A DNA stretch of 64,000 nucleotides from Sphagnum compactum (lineage: Eukaryota; Bryophyta; Sphagnopsida; Sphagnales): positions 10,106,001-10,170,000 of the forward strand of contig OZ234498.1 in NCBI GenBank assembly GCA_965153455.1. The letters are read 5' to 3'. Made by a program: the position numbers and the translations under genes. Shown here one piece after another: positions 51,901 to 63,534 of the stretch. Below the pieces are notes generated by a model, which searched no databases, was not told where the DNA came from, and was given only the letters and a program-made list of their open reading frames with translations. Within the stretch, counting starts at the first letter, position 1. Every line of letters begins with the position of its first letter.

Positions 51901-53424
51901 CTTAACATGCCATCTTGCTGCTCAAGGGTCACCACATTGTTTTGATTCATACGGAGAAAACATGAATCATCTATGTTTGATGGATGGTGGTGTGTAGATG
52001 AGGCTCCAGATTCAATGCCGAAAATGGGTGATGATATTCAACATAATCCATTTGCATCATTATCAGGTGGCTTTGGTGGAGAGTCAGAAACAGTTAAAGG
52101 CACTCTCTTGGTGAGCCATTACTACTATACTCAAATGGAAAATGGAGGAAACAATTTTTGTTGTGCATGATTTGCCTCCTTACATACAACGCTTTGTTCA
52201 TCATCAATTATGTAATAGTACAGCAGATGGGTTGCAAGAAAAAACACCTGTCACTGAATGCTAAGACAAGAAACCATTTGTATAAGCAGGTTCCATGCAG
52301 GACTGCAATGAAGGGCTGCTTTCCTCTGAATGGAACCTACTTCCAAGTCAATGAGGTAAAACGAAGATTTCCCACTTTTTTGCTTTTATTTTGTGGTTGG
52401 AGAAAGGACAGATTGATGGATCAAGTGGAGGAGCGACACTATCAGCTCATTTTATGTCGTGGGTTACTTTTGAGGCAGGTATTTGCAGACCATGCAAGCA
52501 GTTTGCAGCCAATAGAAGTCCCACGAAGATTGCTCTGGTCACTACAGCGGCGCTTTGTGTACTTTGGTACTGCTGTAACAAACATTTTTAAAGGCATGTC
52601 ACCCTCTGTCCCTCTCGCCCCCACAGTTTCCTTCTCTCTCGTCGATGATAGATAATTTTCCAGGGTCTAAATATCACCAGTATGGGAAAGCTATTGCTAA
52701 GTTTTTTCCTGCAGAAGAGTGAAGTTTTTGAGTGAAAACTTTACCCCAATGTTTTTGCGAATGTGGTGCTACTTCCAAATAAGAAACTTGATAATTGAAT
52801 TCTTCTGAAAACTCTTTGGTGCACCAGAGGGGAAAACGTAAATCTTGTCACAAAAGAGCTTTCTTTGTTTTGGAATCACCAAAATGAAATGAACTACAAT
52901 ATATTATTGACCAGCCATCTAAGCCTTTCTCTCACTAATGTGGTTGGGATCTTTTTATGTAATACAGGTATGACACAGGAAGAGATTCAGTGTTGCTTTC
53001 AGAAAGGTGATAATTTTTTGACTTTGGCAAAACCTCTTGTAATGAATGCACATCTGTCTTTCTTTCTCTGTAAGCCCTAAGTCGAGAAACTTACAATCCC
53101 TGACACCCTTCAGATCTGATCATTCTCTGCAGTGCACACACATGTTTCAATCCATCACAATCCCTGCAAACCAAAGGTCTGTCTGTCTGTCTGTCTGTCA
53201 CTTCAATAATTTTATTGGCACAGAATGACTAAAAACAGTGAGGATGACACTGACTGGCGGAAATATTTCAACAGGGTTTGAGGATGAATTCTTTGATGGG
53301 TGTTCATGCAGGTTACATTTGTGTGAGGGCATTCAATCAAAGGACCCGAGAACCTCAGCCACTTGCAACTAGGCTGCATCAATCTGGAAAGCATTTAAGA
53401 GGAGGGAGCAAGCCAACCCATTAG
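42973..53424 (+). CDS. DME-like: DEMETER/ROS1-like 5-methylcytosine DNA glycosylase
   Basis: A bifunctional glycosylase/lyase that excises 5-methylcytosine from DNA in the nucleus, the first step of active demethylation in plants. Proposed coding exons: 42973-43432, 43704-44411, 44578-44774, 45050-45185, 45356-46915, 47033-47123, 47326-48550, 48757-48839, 48978-49062, 49174-49265, 49613-49681, 49823-49859, 50042-50124, 50518-51207, 51455-51491, 51776-51833, 51998-52110, 52290-52355, 52479-52593, 52968-53006, 53312-53424. All phases join into 2018 codons plus TAG. Marks, in order: Lys-rich region (KKKYTPKVWREKRP); domain A (ETIRMWNRVMFIKG); glycosylase start (GSVVDSVVGAFLTQNVTDYLS, about residue 1030); helix-hairpin-helix with the catalytic Lys (GLGLKSVEC, about 1499) and Asp (VDTNVGRI, about 1517); the iron-sulphur motif Cx6Cx2Cx5C (about 1584-1600); and the C-terminal domain (YELPDTHPLL, PCRTAMKG, LNGTYFQVNE, VYFGT). 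The ATG is the first in frame; a 60-codon in-phase exon lies upstream, so the true start may be earlier. The length matches Arabidopsis DME (about 1.7-2.0 thousand residues). Confidence 0.93.
44694..44718 (+). repeat. (AAGAAC)n hexamer repeat in a glycosylase exon
   Basis: Four hexamers encode an alternating Lys-Asn run in the variable N-terminal part of the glycosylase, just before the Lys-rich region. Confidence 0.85.
49890..49907. repeat. (CA)n microsatellite in a glycosylase intron
   Basis: Nine CA units in the 182-bp intron 49860-50041. Confidence 0.9.
51498..51520. repeat. (TTC)n microsatellite in a glycosylase intron
   Basis: Seven TTC/CTT units just after the donor of the intron that begins at 51492. 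Confidence 0.9.
52594..52967 (+). other. GC-AG intron in the glycosylase gene
   Basis: The exon coding for VYFGTAVTNIFK ends at 52593, and the sequence across the junction is AAAG|GCATGT, a GC donor with otherwise good match to the consensus. The acceptor AATACAG ends at 52967. Joining here restores the frame into the next conserved block (GMTQEEIQCCFQKG). No nearby GT donor keeps the frame: the GT three bases further along (GGCAT|GT) would shift it. If unspliced, translation stops at 52653-52655, removing the last ~50 residues. Confidence 0.75.
53177..53199. repeat. (GTCT)n microsatellite in the last glycosylase intron
   Basis: Five to six GTCT units in intron 53007-53311. Confidence 0.9.
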
Positions 53425-55500
53425 AAGAAGAAGCTGAGTAAAAAAGTCTACCCATCTGTCTGGAGAGTCAGTGAGCAAAGGAGCTGGGTGGCATTGATGC
53501 TCATGAGTCTACCATTACTGAGATCTTCTGGGAAAGCAAGCGCTGCTGTCAAAGATGGTGTGAGTTCTGGACAGTCATCTTTCAGACATCCTCTTTTATA
53601 TCATATTCTTTTGCAACCTCATGATCAGCCACAGCAAAGAACCTTACAGCTTCCCCTGCAGCAGCTGTGTAAATAGACTGGTTTTTTCTCCTGCAATAAG
53701 CTACTACCATCTGCCACAATTTTTGAGTGCAAAACTTATTTGGGTGAAGCAAAGAAAAATCAGAGGTTCAAACTTTGCGGTTTTGCCCAGTCTTCAAGAA
53801 GCTATGTTTGGAAAACCTTCTTCTACCCAACACTGACAGAAGAATTTGCTCTCTAGGTTTCCCATGATATGACAGGTTCCCCTGGTTTTTTTCAGGTAAA
53901 TTCAGGGGCTGATGAAAGGGAAGAGACTTTTAGTGTTACCTTCAGTATGTTCTTAATTCACACGACCGAGAAAAAACTTCCTTCAAGCTACCATTGATGT
54001 AGCTTCTAAACAAAAAGTCTTTGTTGCAATTGTTTGCAATGTCCAATGTTTGAAACTAGTGTCATGCGCATACTGCAAATTTCCACTACATGTCAATTGT
54101 GGGTGGTCCTTTTTCCTTCAGATATTCATGAAATGCTGATCTTCATGGGAGCAATTGTTTTGTTGGTGGATATCACAAATTTTCGGCTGTGTGTCAATTA
54201 TTGGTAGTGTCCTTTTCCTTCAGATTTCATGGAAATGGTCAGAAAGTTGCACCACACAATGAGTATTACTTCAATGCATTAACAGAACAAATTGCACAAA
54301 TTGCTAAGAGAAGTTGCACTTTAGTGTCCTTCAGCATGTGCTCAGGTGCTTTCCACCTCTTGGACAGCATGAGGAGAAACTACATCAAAGCAAAGGTCAG
54401 CAACTGATCAACAGGCTAGGATACACTACCTCTGCAACTCCAGGACTGACCATCATCATCTCACCAAGACAGATGGTCTTCAGCATCATACAGTTGGTGC
54501 CACCATGCCAAGAGAGATGGTCTTCAGCATCATAACGTTGGTAATACAATATGGAGTCAAACCACTAAAGAGTTGGGCACACTGTGCAAACCACAAAAAC
54601 ATCATCAGAAACACCATTTGCATTAAATATAGTGTTTAGCATTATTTTCTTCTACATTCTTCTGAGCAAGAGGAAGAGAGGGAGGGTGGGTTTAGTCAAA
54701 AAAATGATACTAATCACTTTGGATTCATGGTGATCTTGCAAGTGACTTGTGAGTTGTTGGAAGTCCACATCTGGAGTTGTTCTACAAGACCATGTTAACA
54801 CAATTGTTGGAAATCTGTTTTCATTTCATTGATGTGGAAGGAAGTGTCACAGATTATGAATTGTGGAGACAAGGTACATCCTTCACAGATATACATAGAT
54901 GAGAGCACACATTTGTTGCATAAAATCTTCACACATGTCAATAGATTCATATCTCAACTCATTTTCAATTGCACAAATATAGAGAACTCTTCTTTCACCA
55001 AACTTTTCATGAACTTTCCACCTATGTCTAACAATGCTATGGTCTCACATGTCATTCATGTGCCTCTTAGTGTTGTTTCTAGCATTTCACGTTCAAAAAA
55101 GTTACAAAAAGCTACCAAGAAGGGTCGTGATTGAAGTGAGGATGCAACTAGCGTGCTATTGCAAGGCTTTGGGGAAATGTTCTTGGCCATTGACACGGGC
55201 TATTTCAAACAGGTTCACAACCTTTTGATTGACTCATCTCGAATGACATTTATAATGTTTGTAATGCAAAATTGAAAAGGAGGTAAAAATATATGGGATA
55301 AACTTTTTAGTTGCAACCTAGTCATCTAAATAATAGTTACAATGAAATTATGACTAAAACAATATCACATATATATTTTTCATCATTTCAATTTTGTAAT
55401 AGGTGTGCACTACAAACATTATAATAAGAGAAAATGTCAGTTGAGATGAACCAATCAAAATGTTTTAATCCTAAAGGTTGAACTTATTTAATGAAATAAA
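53425..55500. other. Glycosylase 3' flank, no further gene seen
   Basis: The first several hundred bases probably include the 3' untranslated region. Short frames (for example 54189-54407 and 54829-55134) have no recognised domain. An 18-base block containing GAGATGGTCTTCAGCATCATA and its near copy GACAGATGGTCTTCAGCATC occurs twice near 54470-54535. Confidence 0.45.
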
Positions 55501-55534
55501 AATTTCCTAAAAAGATCTTATGTACTTAGGCCTA

Positions 55535-55745
55535 ACTTACATACCTACCTACCCTATGCCTATTTACCTACCTACTTAATTACCTACCTATTTACATTGG
55601 TAGGTAGATAGGCATAGGTAGGTAAGTAAATAACTACATAACTACCTACTTAACCTATCTAGGCATGTAATTAAGTAAATAGTTACATACCTATTTAAGT
55701 ACCTTCTAACTTATTTATCTACCTACCTTCTTACCTACCTATATC
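55535..55745. repeat. TACC-rich tract with palindromic centre
   Basis: About 200 bp made of TACC/TACCTA words and, in its middle, the complement GGTAGGTAGATAGGCATAGGTAGG (about 55600-55625). The CCTATGCCTATTTACCTACC stretch at about 55552-55571 can pair with it, giving a hairpin with arms of about 20 bases. This is probably a mutated tetranucleotide array that contains an inversion. Confidence 0.7.
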
Positions 55746-55749
55746 AATT

Positions 55750-58440
55750 TGTTTACTTACCCCAATATACCATAATTATAACTTCAATTAAACCTTAATG
55801 TACACCCCTAGAGATATATTTTTAATATATCTATGATACGCCTTAATATACATGTAGGGACTAGGTTCAAAAATTAGTTATGAGTAAATTTTGGTTATTA
55901 ATTCAACTAATGGGACATACAATTATATTCAAAGATGAATATAATTTTAAAAATCTTCCACATGGAAAGATGAAGCCTCCAATAGTCGTAATGTAGTCGT
56001 AGCATGGTTGTAAGATAGTTGTAAAATTGTCAAAGGTTGTTAATAGTTGCAAAGATAGTTGCAAACAACAAATAATTATAAAATGACTAGTTGCAAGATA
56101 CAAGATCTCTTTTAGTGGTCTTTTCCTTCCATGTGCATGGCCCAAGAGACTTGACTATCTTTCGAGGACCAAAAAGGGGCAACTCTAACACAATTATAGT
56201 TAATTCAACATCACACGAATTTTGTTTTTTGCTTGCTTGTTGAACATATACGAATTTTGTGATACAAGTAGTTTGTCTTCTACTTGTCAAACAAACATGC
56301 ATTGTATTCCATTCATGGCTGCAAGGCTCATTTTGAAATGGTGTTTATAAATTTTTTTTATTGTTTCAAAAAAATTCTAAAAACATGATATAAAAATTGA
56401 GGACTAAAACCATAAATGTACATGTCAATTTTCTATCTAAATCTAGAAGCATTTTGTTCAAAACAAAACAAGAAGTTTGAAGTAAAAATCTTCGTTTAAA
56501 TCATTGTGACGACTCATTCATGCTTGTAAATTGTGTTCGAACATTTGTGTTTCCAATTCTTTGTCTTTTTCCTTTTCATCACCATTTGAATGACTTTACT
56601 CCTCTAAATCTTTGGAAGAATTACCCATATCGAAATTCTCAACCATTAAGTTTTTAAGGGAAACCATCCATTACCAATGTTTTTCCCTTTTTGTAAGTTC
56701 ATGTTTGACATCCTCACACAACTAAATATAATCATCTTTTCATCTTGTGGGTATAATCACCCATGTTGGTAAAATAAGGACTTTAGTTACATCTATTAAC
56801 ATTAAGTTCCTTGATTTAGGATGACCCATTTACACTTTTCACCATTTTAAAGTTAACTTGAACAAATACATTAAAAAAACCCGAGTGTATTGCACCTTTT
56901 GGTTTGAACTAGTCTTGGGTAGTTCTTTGGAATAGGGACAAGTACTTGTTAATTTTATATCCAATTATATATAATTATTTAACTAACAACTATTAAAAAG
57001 TTTAAAAAATGAAAATCTTAACAAGCTTTGGAGGTGAACAATTGAAAGAACTTCAACAAGCAAAGAATTGATGATGGAAAAAATTTGGAGCTTTTTCAAA
57101 GCTCATGTAAAGGTTGTTTATAAACACAAAGTTTGGTTATGATGATTTCATTTCTTGTGCTTGGGATGCATTTGGCAATAGAGTTGAGTGTTTTTGAACT
57201 TTCATTTTAAGGCAGTAATTTGAAACAACGAACTACAAAGAAGTGTTTTTCTTTGAACCTTTTCTCCATTGATTTGTTGTTTCCCTCATTTGGTTTTGTG
57301 TCGTTTCTTGCAAAGACATTCTCCACCTTTGTGTGTTTATCTTCTCTTATTTTACATATCTATTTTTCATCTTGTTTCTTCATTTTTTTTTGTGAATTTT
57401 TTTGAACCTATATATAATTTTGGTTTGAAGAGGTTAAGGTGAAGAAGAAAATCGTGTCGAAGTCCACTAAGGCTTCACTTTGGTTTCTATTATGATTAGG
57501 TTCATTTGGTACTTGGAAGAAGGTTATCATACACAACATGTTGGAGATGGAGTTGTGATTAACTTGATCATTGTTTTGAAATACCTAGCCACAAAGGTGT
57601 TGGAACTTGCTAGAAATGCTAACATAGACAAGGAGAGTAGAATCATTCCTTGCTATATCCTATATATTAATTCACTTGGTCTGTCAGTGTGTCTGTTTGA
57701 ACCTATCCATTCCGACCCGTTAACAGTCTCTGCGAGGCCGATTCTGCAACCCCCCAGATGACAAGGTCCTGAAATGAGCCGCACCTGACTCAAAATGATC
57801 ACTCGTGTGAAAAAAAAGAAAAAAAAGAAACAAGAATTAAAACCTAAAATTTTCACACAAAAATATAAAAACTAATATTATACACTTTCAAAATATTAAA
57901 AATTTGCATATACAATAATAGAGTGTGCTGAGATCTCAAATCGATAAAAATGATTTGAAATCATAAAAATAAATAGAGATTATATCCCGTTCATAAAATA
58001 TCTTGAATTTCTTTCACACTTAAAATAATTTTAAATAAAAATTTAAACAATTAAACTAACCCAATTTATCCTTAATTAACTGAGATATAACCAAAATAGT
58101 TAAACTAACAAACCCAACAACATCAACACTTGATGAACATTCATCCAAATGTGATATCTCCCTTACTTCCTTTTAATACCATGATACCCATGTAAGAGCA
58201 AGTGCGCATGAGAACTGCCGGGTATCTGATTGGCATAAAAATAACTAGCAGTTTTATGAGAGAGTTATTTGACCATAATCTGGACCCAACAGGCCTGAGA
58301 ACCCCCGGTTATGTCCCTCCTTCAAACCCATGGTCTGTCTAACCAGAGTGTTGGGTAGCAAGTTCACCCAAAGCCAGCCCAAGAAAGAAAAGAAGGGAGC
58401 AAAAACCCTAAACCCACAAAACCGCCCCCAAAAAAAAAAA
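55750..58440. other. AT-rich intergenic DNA, no gene seen
   Basis: No coding family was recognised. A short GC-richer patch at 57690-57790 and another at 58180-58340 stand out but show no tRNA-like fold or protein motif. Confidence 0.45.
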
Positions 58441-58779
58441 ACCCTAGTTAGCAGTTCTTAGACTTAACCCTAAAAATCAGGAAACAGATCTTCCCAGAAA
58501 GGATATCTGATGATTTCTGTTTTGAGGTCTGGATTCTGATGATTCTTTCTTGCCTGCATCTGATGATTCTTGTTGCATTTTTGTGGCAGTCACGGTGATG
58601 TAACATGAGAAAGACCCAAGATGTAGATTTCCTCCAGGTGCTAGAATTATTACCTTTTGTGCAAAACACAGAGTTTCCAAGTATTATACTACTACTGCCC
58701 CAGTTGTGAGAGAGATTGCAGGAGCTTTGGATTTTGTGGTAGTTGCAGAGCAGAAACAAGAGCCAAGGAGACAGCAGCT

Positions 58780-59839
58780 ATGTTTCGAACACGCGCCTCT
58801 TCTTTCTTCACCGGTTTTGCTTTAGCTTCAGCCATCGCCATGTACCAGTTGCAGAGGGATGTGATGGGTAGCCATCGAATACTTGCGGATGAGGTTAGTT
58901 GGTTGTTTTGTTTGTTTCTTCTGCTCTGCTCTGCTCTGTTTTCTAGGGTTCTCCTATTCCAACATACAAGAGAATCGGCGATGGAAAAGAGAAGACAGTG
59001 AGCATACAATGGTTCTAAAAAAAAAAAAAGAAAGAACTGGGTTCTGATGGTAAGAAAATCAGGGTTTAGGAAAGGAAAGGGTTTAGGGTTTTGCAATAGA
59101 GAGAAAACCCTAAATCTGAACTTTGTTACACCTTAGCACCTAGATTTACACAATTGTGGAATAATAACTGTGTCTTTGTGATGTCCTTGTTCCTGCATCT
59201 AGAGCCTAGAAAATTCTGTGCAATCACAGTTTTCTCTATCATCATACAGAGATTTGTTTGATTCAGTTGCATGAATTCTGCATCTGATTGACCTATTTTT
59301 AGCTTGTAGAGTTGAAAGGAACTTGGGCGCTCTAGGTTTTTCTCAAGTTGTTTGTGCAAATGAATCATGGACCCTTCATGTGCATGAGTCCACATGTCAT
59401 GCAGGTGGAAGGGTATTACAACCAGTTGGAAAAGCGGATCAAGCAACTTGAGCTGTTGACGGGTTTATCTTCCACCAATCATGCTCATCAGGTCTGGATT
59501 TTTGTAACCATCATTCCTCAGTCCCTTACACCTCTTACAATGTACCTAGGGATTTTTTTAAATTCTCCATCACATTGCTCGAAATCCAGTGTCTTGCACC
59601 CATAAACCACATTGCTGCTTGAAACTACTGTCTGGGCAGAACCAGCACCAACTGTTGATTGTCAATAATTGGTACTCTGTCTTGAGATGCTTGACAGGCT
59701 TTGAACTTTGCTGCTCTTTGGAGATACTGCTTCTGAACCTCCTGGAACATAAAGGTGGGGTTGTTATTTATCCTCTTTCTCTTTGGCTGATGCCTGCAAT
59801 CCGTGAGTGCAGGTTGCAAGGAGAAATGAGAGCATGTAA
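58780..59839 (+). CDS. Small single-pass membrane protein of unknown function
   Basis: Proposed exons: 58780-58893, 59405-59491 and, less surely, 59813-59839 (stop TAA), giving 75 residues. The first exon begins with an ATG preceded by a purine-rich leader and encodes MFRTRASSFFTGFALASAI, a positively charged start followed by a hydrophobic segment at about residues 8-25. The second exon (VEGYYNQLEKRIKQLELLTG) has a heptad-like amphipathic pattern suggesting a short coiled coil. The junctions are GAG|GTTAGT with TCATGCAG, and CAG|GTCTGG with GTGCAG, all phase 0. I recall similar short plant proteins of unknown function but cannot name the family with confidence. If the second intron is not spliced, translation continues to 59605. 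Confidence 0.55.
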
Positions 59840-61150
59840 CCTTCAATTCAAAAAGGCGAGGAGGGACATGGTTGCACATTCATCAAGATGAAAGTCATTG
59901 GACTTTCTTTAAACCTTTTTAGAGTTTGAAGATCTGTGATCAGCCAATGGAGTGGCAATTTTTACACTCTCACATTTTGCAAAGAAACACAGCATACCTA
60001 AACTGTAATTTTTGTCAGCAAAATTTGAATGCCTTTGTTCTGTGAGAAACTAGAATCAGAGGTCAATTCTATTTGTGGCACTTCACCATTTCTTTTCAAT
60101 CGATGTTAGGTTCCAGTAGAGAGCCAGTGGGGCATTTGGACACAAATTCAATCAAGTTTTATTTCCTCAAGAGTGTAGATATGTTGTCCATCTGGAAAAT
60201 TGATTGTGAATGAGAATGAAATGGTGTCACACATTTCACACATTTCTCAGCTGATATTTTGCAACTTGTTTGAATGAATCAAATGGAGTGGTGGTTGTCG
60301 ATATGATAGCTGTTGATGAGCATCTAATATTGGTCAGCTAAAGGCAAGCCTATGTAGTTGGTTCTTCAAGAGGCAATGCTATTGGGGTGTTGAGAGACAA
60401 AACCTATCTGAAACTGTGCTATTTCTCTGAACATCAATCTCATGCCTGCAAATGAGAACTGAATGAGATAAGTGTGCTTGCCTTCAAATGGTAATAAGTT
60501 TGTCCGTGATGTACATTGTTGATCCAGCACCTGAGACCTTAGGATCTTGCAGCTCGCAGAAGTACACCTGGTTGATGCACAAACAGTGCATTGTCCCTGA
60601 CATGTACAGTCTTTGCCACATTGCAGATCTTGTTCCCTTGAGAAACAAGCAAATGGTAATCATAAAAATGAGATGGTCAAACAAGGAGAGAGACAAACGA
60701 CTGGTGCCAAAATATTTTTGATCCAAACATCACGAGTGCAGCATTTCAGGTGAGATGACAAAAAAATTGGGTACCCTATTGATCTAACCAGAAGTATCCC
60801 CCACCTGCTGCTATGCAAATCTGCAGTTCTACTGATGGAGCTTTTCTCAGCACAAATGCATGTGCTACTTGCTGAAGAGAGGTGCCTGAAGAGCACCAGT
60901 CACTTTTCAGAGCATTGGCACTTTGACCAACTGTTCTAGTTCTTAACTGAGTTTACTGCATATCTGAAAAAATGCCAAAAAATTTCTTGCGCACCCATGT
61001 TCACAAGGAGTTATACCTTAAACCCACTCGTAGATCCATATCTGTGTACTCCTCCAGAGCATGCCCAGGATATATCAACATCATCTGTAACCGTGCACCC
61101 ATGCAAAGCAAATTGGAAGCAAACTTTACATCCTAAAGACAAAAAACCCT
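59840..61150. other. Convergent 3' region between the small gene and the PDI-like gene
   Basis: About 1.3 kb where the + strand small gene and the - strand PDI-like gene face each other. The expected 3' untranslated regions lie here. Overlapping frames on both strands near 60484-60896 have no recognised domain. Confidence 0.45.
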
Positions 61151-61153
61151 ATT

Positions 61154-63534
61154 CTAATCCTCTTTGTCTGCTCCAGCATCTTCCCCATCTGGCTGCACTT
61201 GTCCTGCTAGGGGATTATTGTCTTCTGGATTCGTGGTGACTTGAGACCTTCGCTTTGCTCGGTTCTTTGTCCATATTGTGATGGACATTACCACAAGCAT
61301 CCCCACAAATTGCAAGAAGCTGGCATTATTCTCCATAGCCTTCTCGTACAATGATGGTGCCTGAAGTTTCTCTTGCTTTAGTCTTTTGTCTTTGAAGTCT
61401 TGTAGCAGCTTTGAAAGCTCTGATTCCACTGTATCTCCTGTAAATGCCTCTGCATTGGAGCTCTGCACATGGCAAAAAAGAAACCAACAGCAGCCCATTA
61501 GTGTTTCTCCCATGGAAATTGGAGCTCTCAATAAACTCTTCTTCTAATGCTGGCTGGCTGGCATAAGCACCCAATGGCAGCATACACAAAAGTTAACATG
61601 AGGAGCACGAGGAGCATCACAACTTTACTTTGGAGTAATAGTTATCATCCCAGATCACTATCGTTGGCAACTTCGGCTTCTTCCCAAGCTTAAAAGGACG
61701 AACAAACTTTGGCCACTCTGAGGCCACCACATAAGTGAATACAAATGCACGATTGGCAGGGGCAGCCGCCTTCATCTTCTCAATCAAGGCCTTAGACTTG
61801 GGTGTTGTGTCATTCTCAAGAACAGCCACCACATTTGGTCGTCCATCCTCTTTGAAAATGTTGAGATTATCAGCATTCAATGGTGTCACCAGCATCAGCA
61901 AATTTTGCTTCACAAAATCCTCAAAGTCATGGCCTGCAAAACAACAGACATATATAAATCTATATATTATGCTTCGAAGCTGAGAGATCATGTTCCATAA
62001 AATGCTTGTAGAATTTCACAGGAACATGCATGCAATTCATTGAGAAACTCCAGTAGGTATTCAATGAGCTTGTTGTGATTGATTACCTTGAAAAGGTCCA
62101 TAGAAGACATCCTGAATCTCCTCATACTGTTGTCCGTGCAACACAATAAGTGCTGGTATTTTGTTGAAACTGAAATCTGCCATTGCCTTCTCTGAATATT
62201 CTCCCACTACTGCTGCAAACCAAGCCTTGCTTCTGAACTTGTGAGCAAACTTCTCCAAATTGGATACTTCCAGCTCAAATCCGACAAAAAGCGGTAGCTC
62301 AGAGGAGCTCACCATCGACTCAATAAACTTGTGGAGAGCTGATTCGGATTGGAATACCTGGATCGCAGGAGCAGTGAGACGTCTTGCATATGACACAAGC
62401 GCATGAGCATGATGAGGACCTTGATACTGATCTGTAGGATATCCATTGGTGAAAAGCTTCATCGTTGGGAAGAAGCTGGATGGATGGACACACATGAAGA
62501 ACCACAAGCACACACACAGTATGGTGAGTGTCAAAGCTTGCTACTCTCAGACCAGCCTTGCTCTTCCGCAAATACTAACTCTCTTGCAATCCTGTGAAGG
62601 AAGGTTGGAGCTTTACAATGCTCTTTAAAGCATTCAGATGCATGACAATAACATCATACTTTGTGTGAAAGGAAACAACCCAAATACGACAAGACTTAAA
62701 CCCTAAACCTAACTCATCATGCCTACTCTGGAGTTGCAAGCTGCAATGCACACAGCTTGTTGTGCACACAAGAATGAAGAGAGAGACAGAGAGAGACAGA
62801 GACACACAGAGAGACACAGAGTTTGAAAAACTCTTCAACATATGAAGTCACAACAAAAGTGGCTCCAAACAGAAGAAGATGAAGATCAAGCAAGCAAGCT
62901 CCAGTGCTCACCTTATATCATATTTTTCAGCAACGTTTCTGTACTTGTCTGCATTGATCTTGGCAACAATAATTGGCTTTGAATCATCTGCTAGCAATGG
63001 AGCAGCGACATCTAACTGCAACATGATACAAGTGACAGACAATCAGAACAAAACCCTGGCAAATCACTTGCAACACCCCAGAGTTCCCATTCTGTCAGAG
63101 CCTAGTCCAAGAGATAGAGATCATACCCACCAAGAAATCATAAACAAACTCATTGACAAGACAGAAGAAGAAGCACAAGCAGCAAGAAATTCCCAACATA
63201 CTCAGTGAGAATAAGGAGGAGGAGAAGAAGGAGAAGAAGGATGAGAGGTAGGTACCTCAGGTGCAAGGGTTTTGCAGTGCTGACACCAAGGTGCATAGAA
63301 GTCCACCAGAAGGTGATCATATTGGTTGAGAGCTGCTTCCAAGCCAGTATCCGTGAGCTCCAGGACTTGTGCTGCTGCTGCTAAAGCATCATCATCATCA
63401 TTCTTCTTCTGCTGCTGCTGGTGCCCACTAACCCATGCGAAGTGCGGAGCTTGCAGAAAAGCAAGAGACACCAACAACTGAACAAGACACCACATACGGT
63501 AGTTGTAGCAGTAGTAGACCCTCGAGGCACCCAT
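61154..63534 (-). CDS. PDIL5-2-like: Membrane-anchored protein disulfide isomerase-like protein
   Basis: A thiol-disulfide oxidoreductase of the secretory pathway. Exons, in transcript order on the - strand: 63534-63256, 63015-62912, 62475-62087, 61933-61629, 61462-61154; GT-AG junctions and phases give 461 residues. Residues 1-37 look like a signal peptide (WCLVQLLVSLAFLQAPHFAW core). A thioredoxin domain starts near residue 57 (VLELTDTGLEAALNQYDHLL) and carries the active site APWCQHC at residues 84-87. Later thioredoxin-fold blocks include FTNGYPTDQYQGP, AWFAAVVGEYSEKA and LPTIVIWDD. One membrane segment lies near residues 408-424 (FVGMLVVMSITIW), followed by KNRAKRRS and an acidic tail, the layout of Arabidopsis PDIL5-2. 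There is no KDEL. The start is the first in-frame ATG; the frame is open upstream but only with non-ATG codons. An oddity is Gln in place of the usual Gly in CGHC. The first exon holds a CTG/CAG run (Gln4, residues 39-42). Confidence 0.9.
62778..62822. repeat. (GAGACA)n-like microsatellite in a PDI-like intron
   Basis: Purine-rich GAGACAGA/GACACAGA units within the intron 62476-62911. Confidence 0.85.

Noticed and set aside
52594-52655. Direct read-through as the true end of the glycosylase
   Set aside because: The read-through tail is unlike the family, whereas splicing from the GC donor recovers the conserved C-terminal blocks in frame to 53424.
57690-57790. tRNA or other structured RNA in a GC-richer patch
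   Set aside because: No cloverleaf arms, T-loop GTTCGA-type motif or internal promoter boxes could be found.
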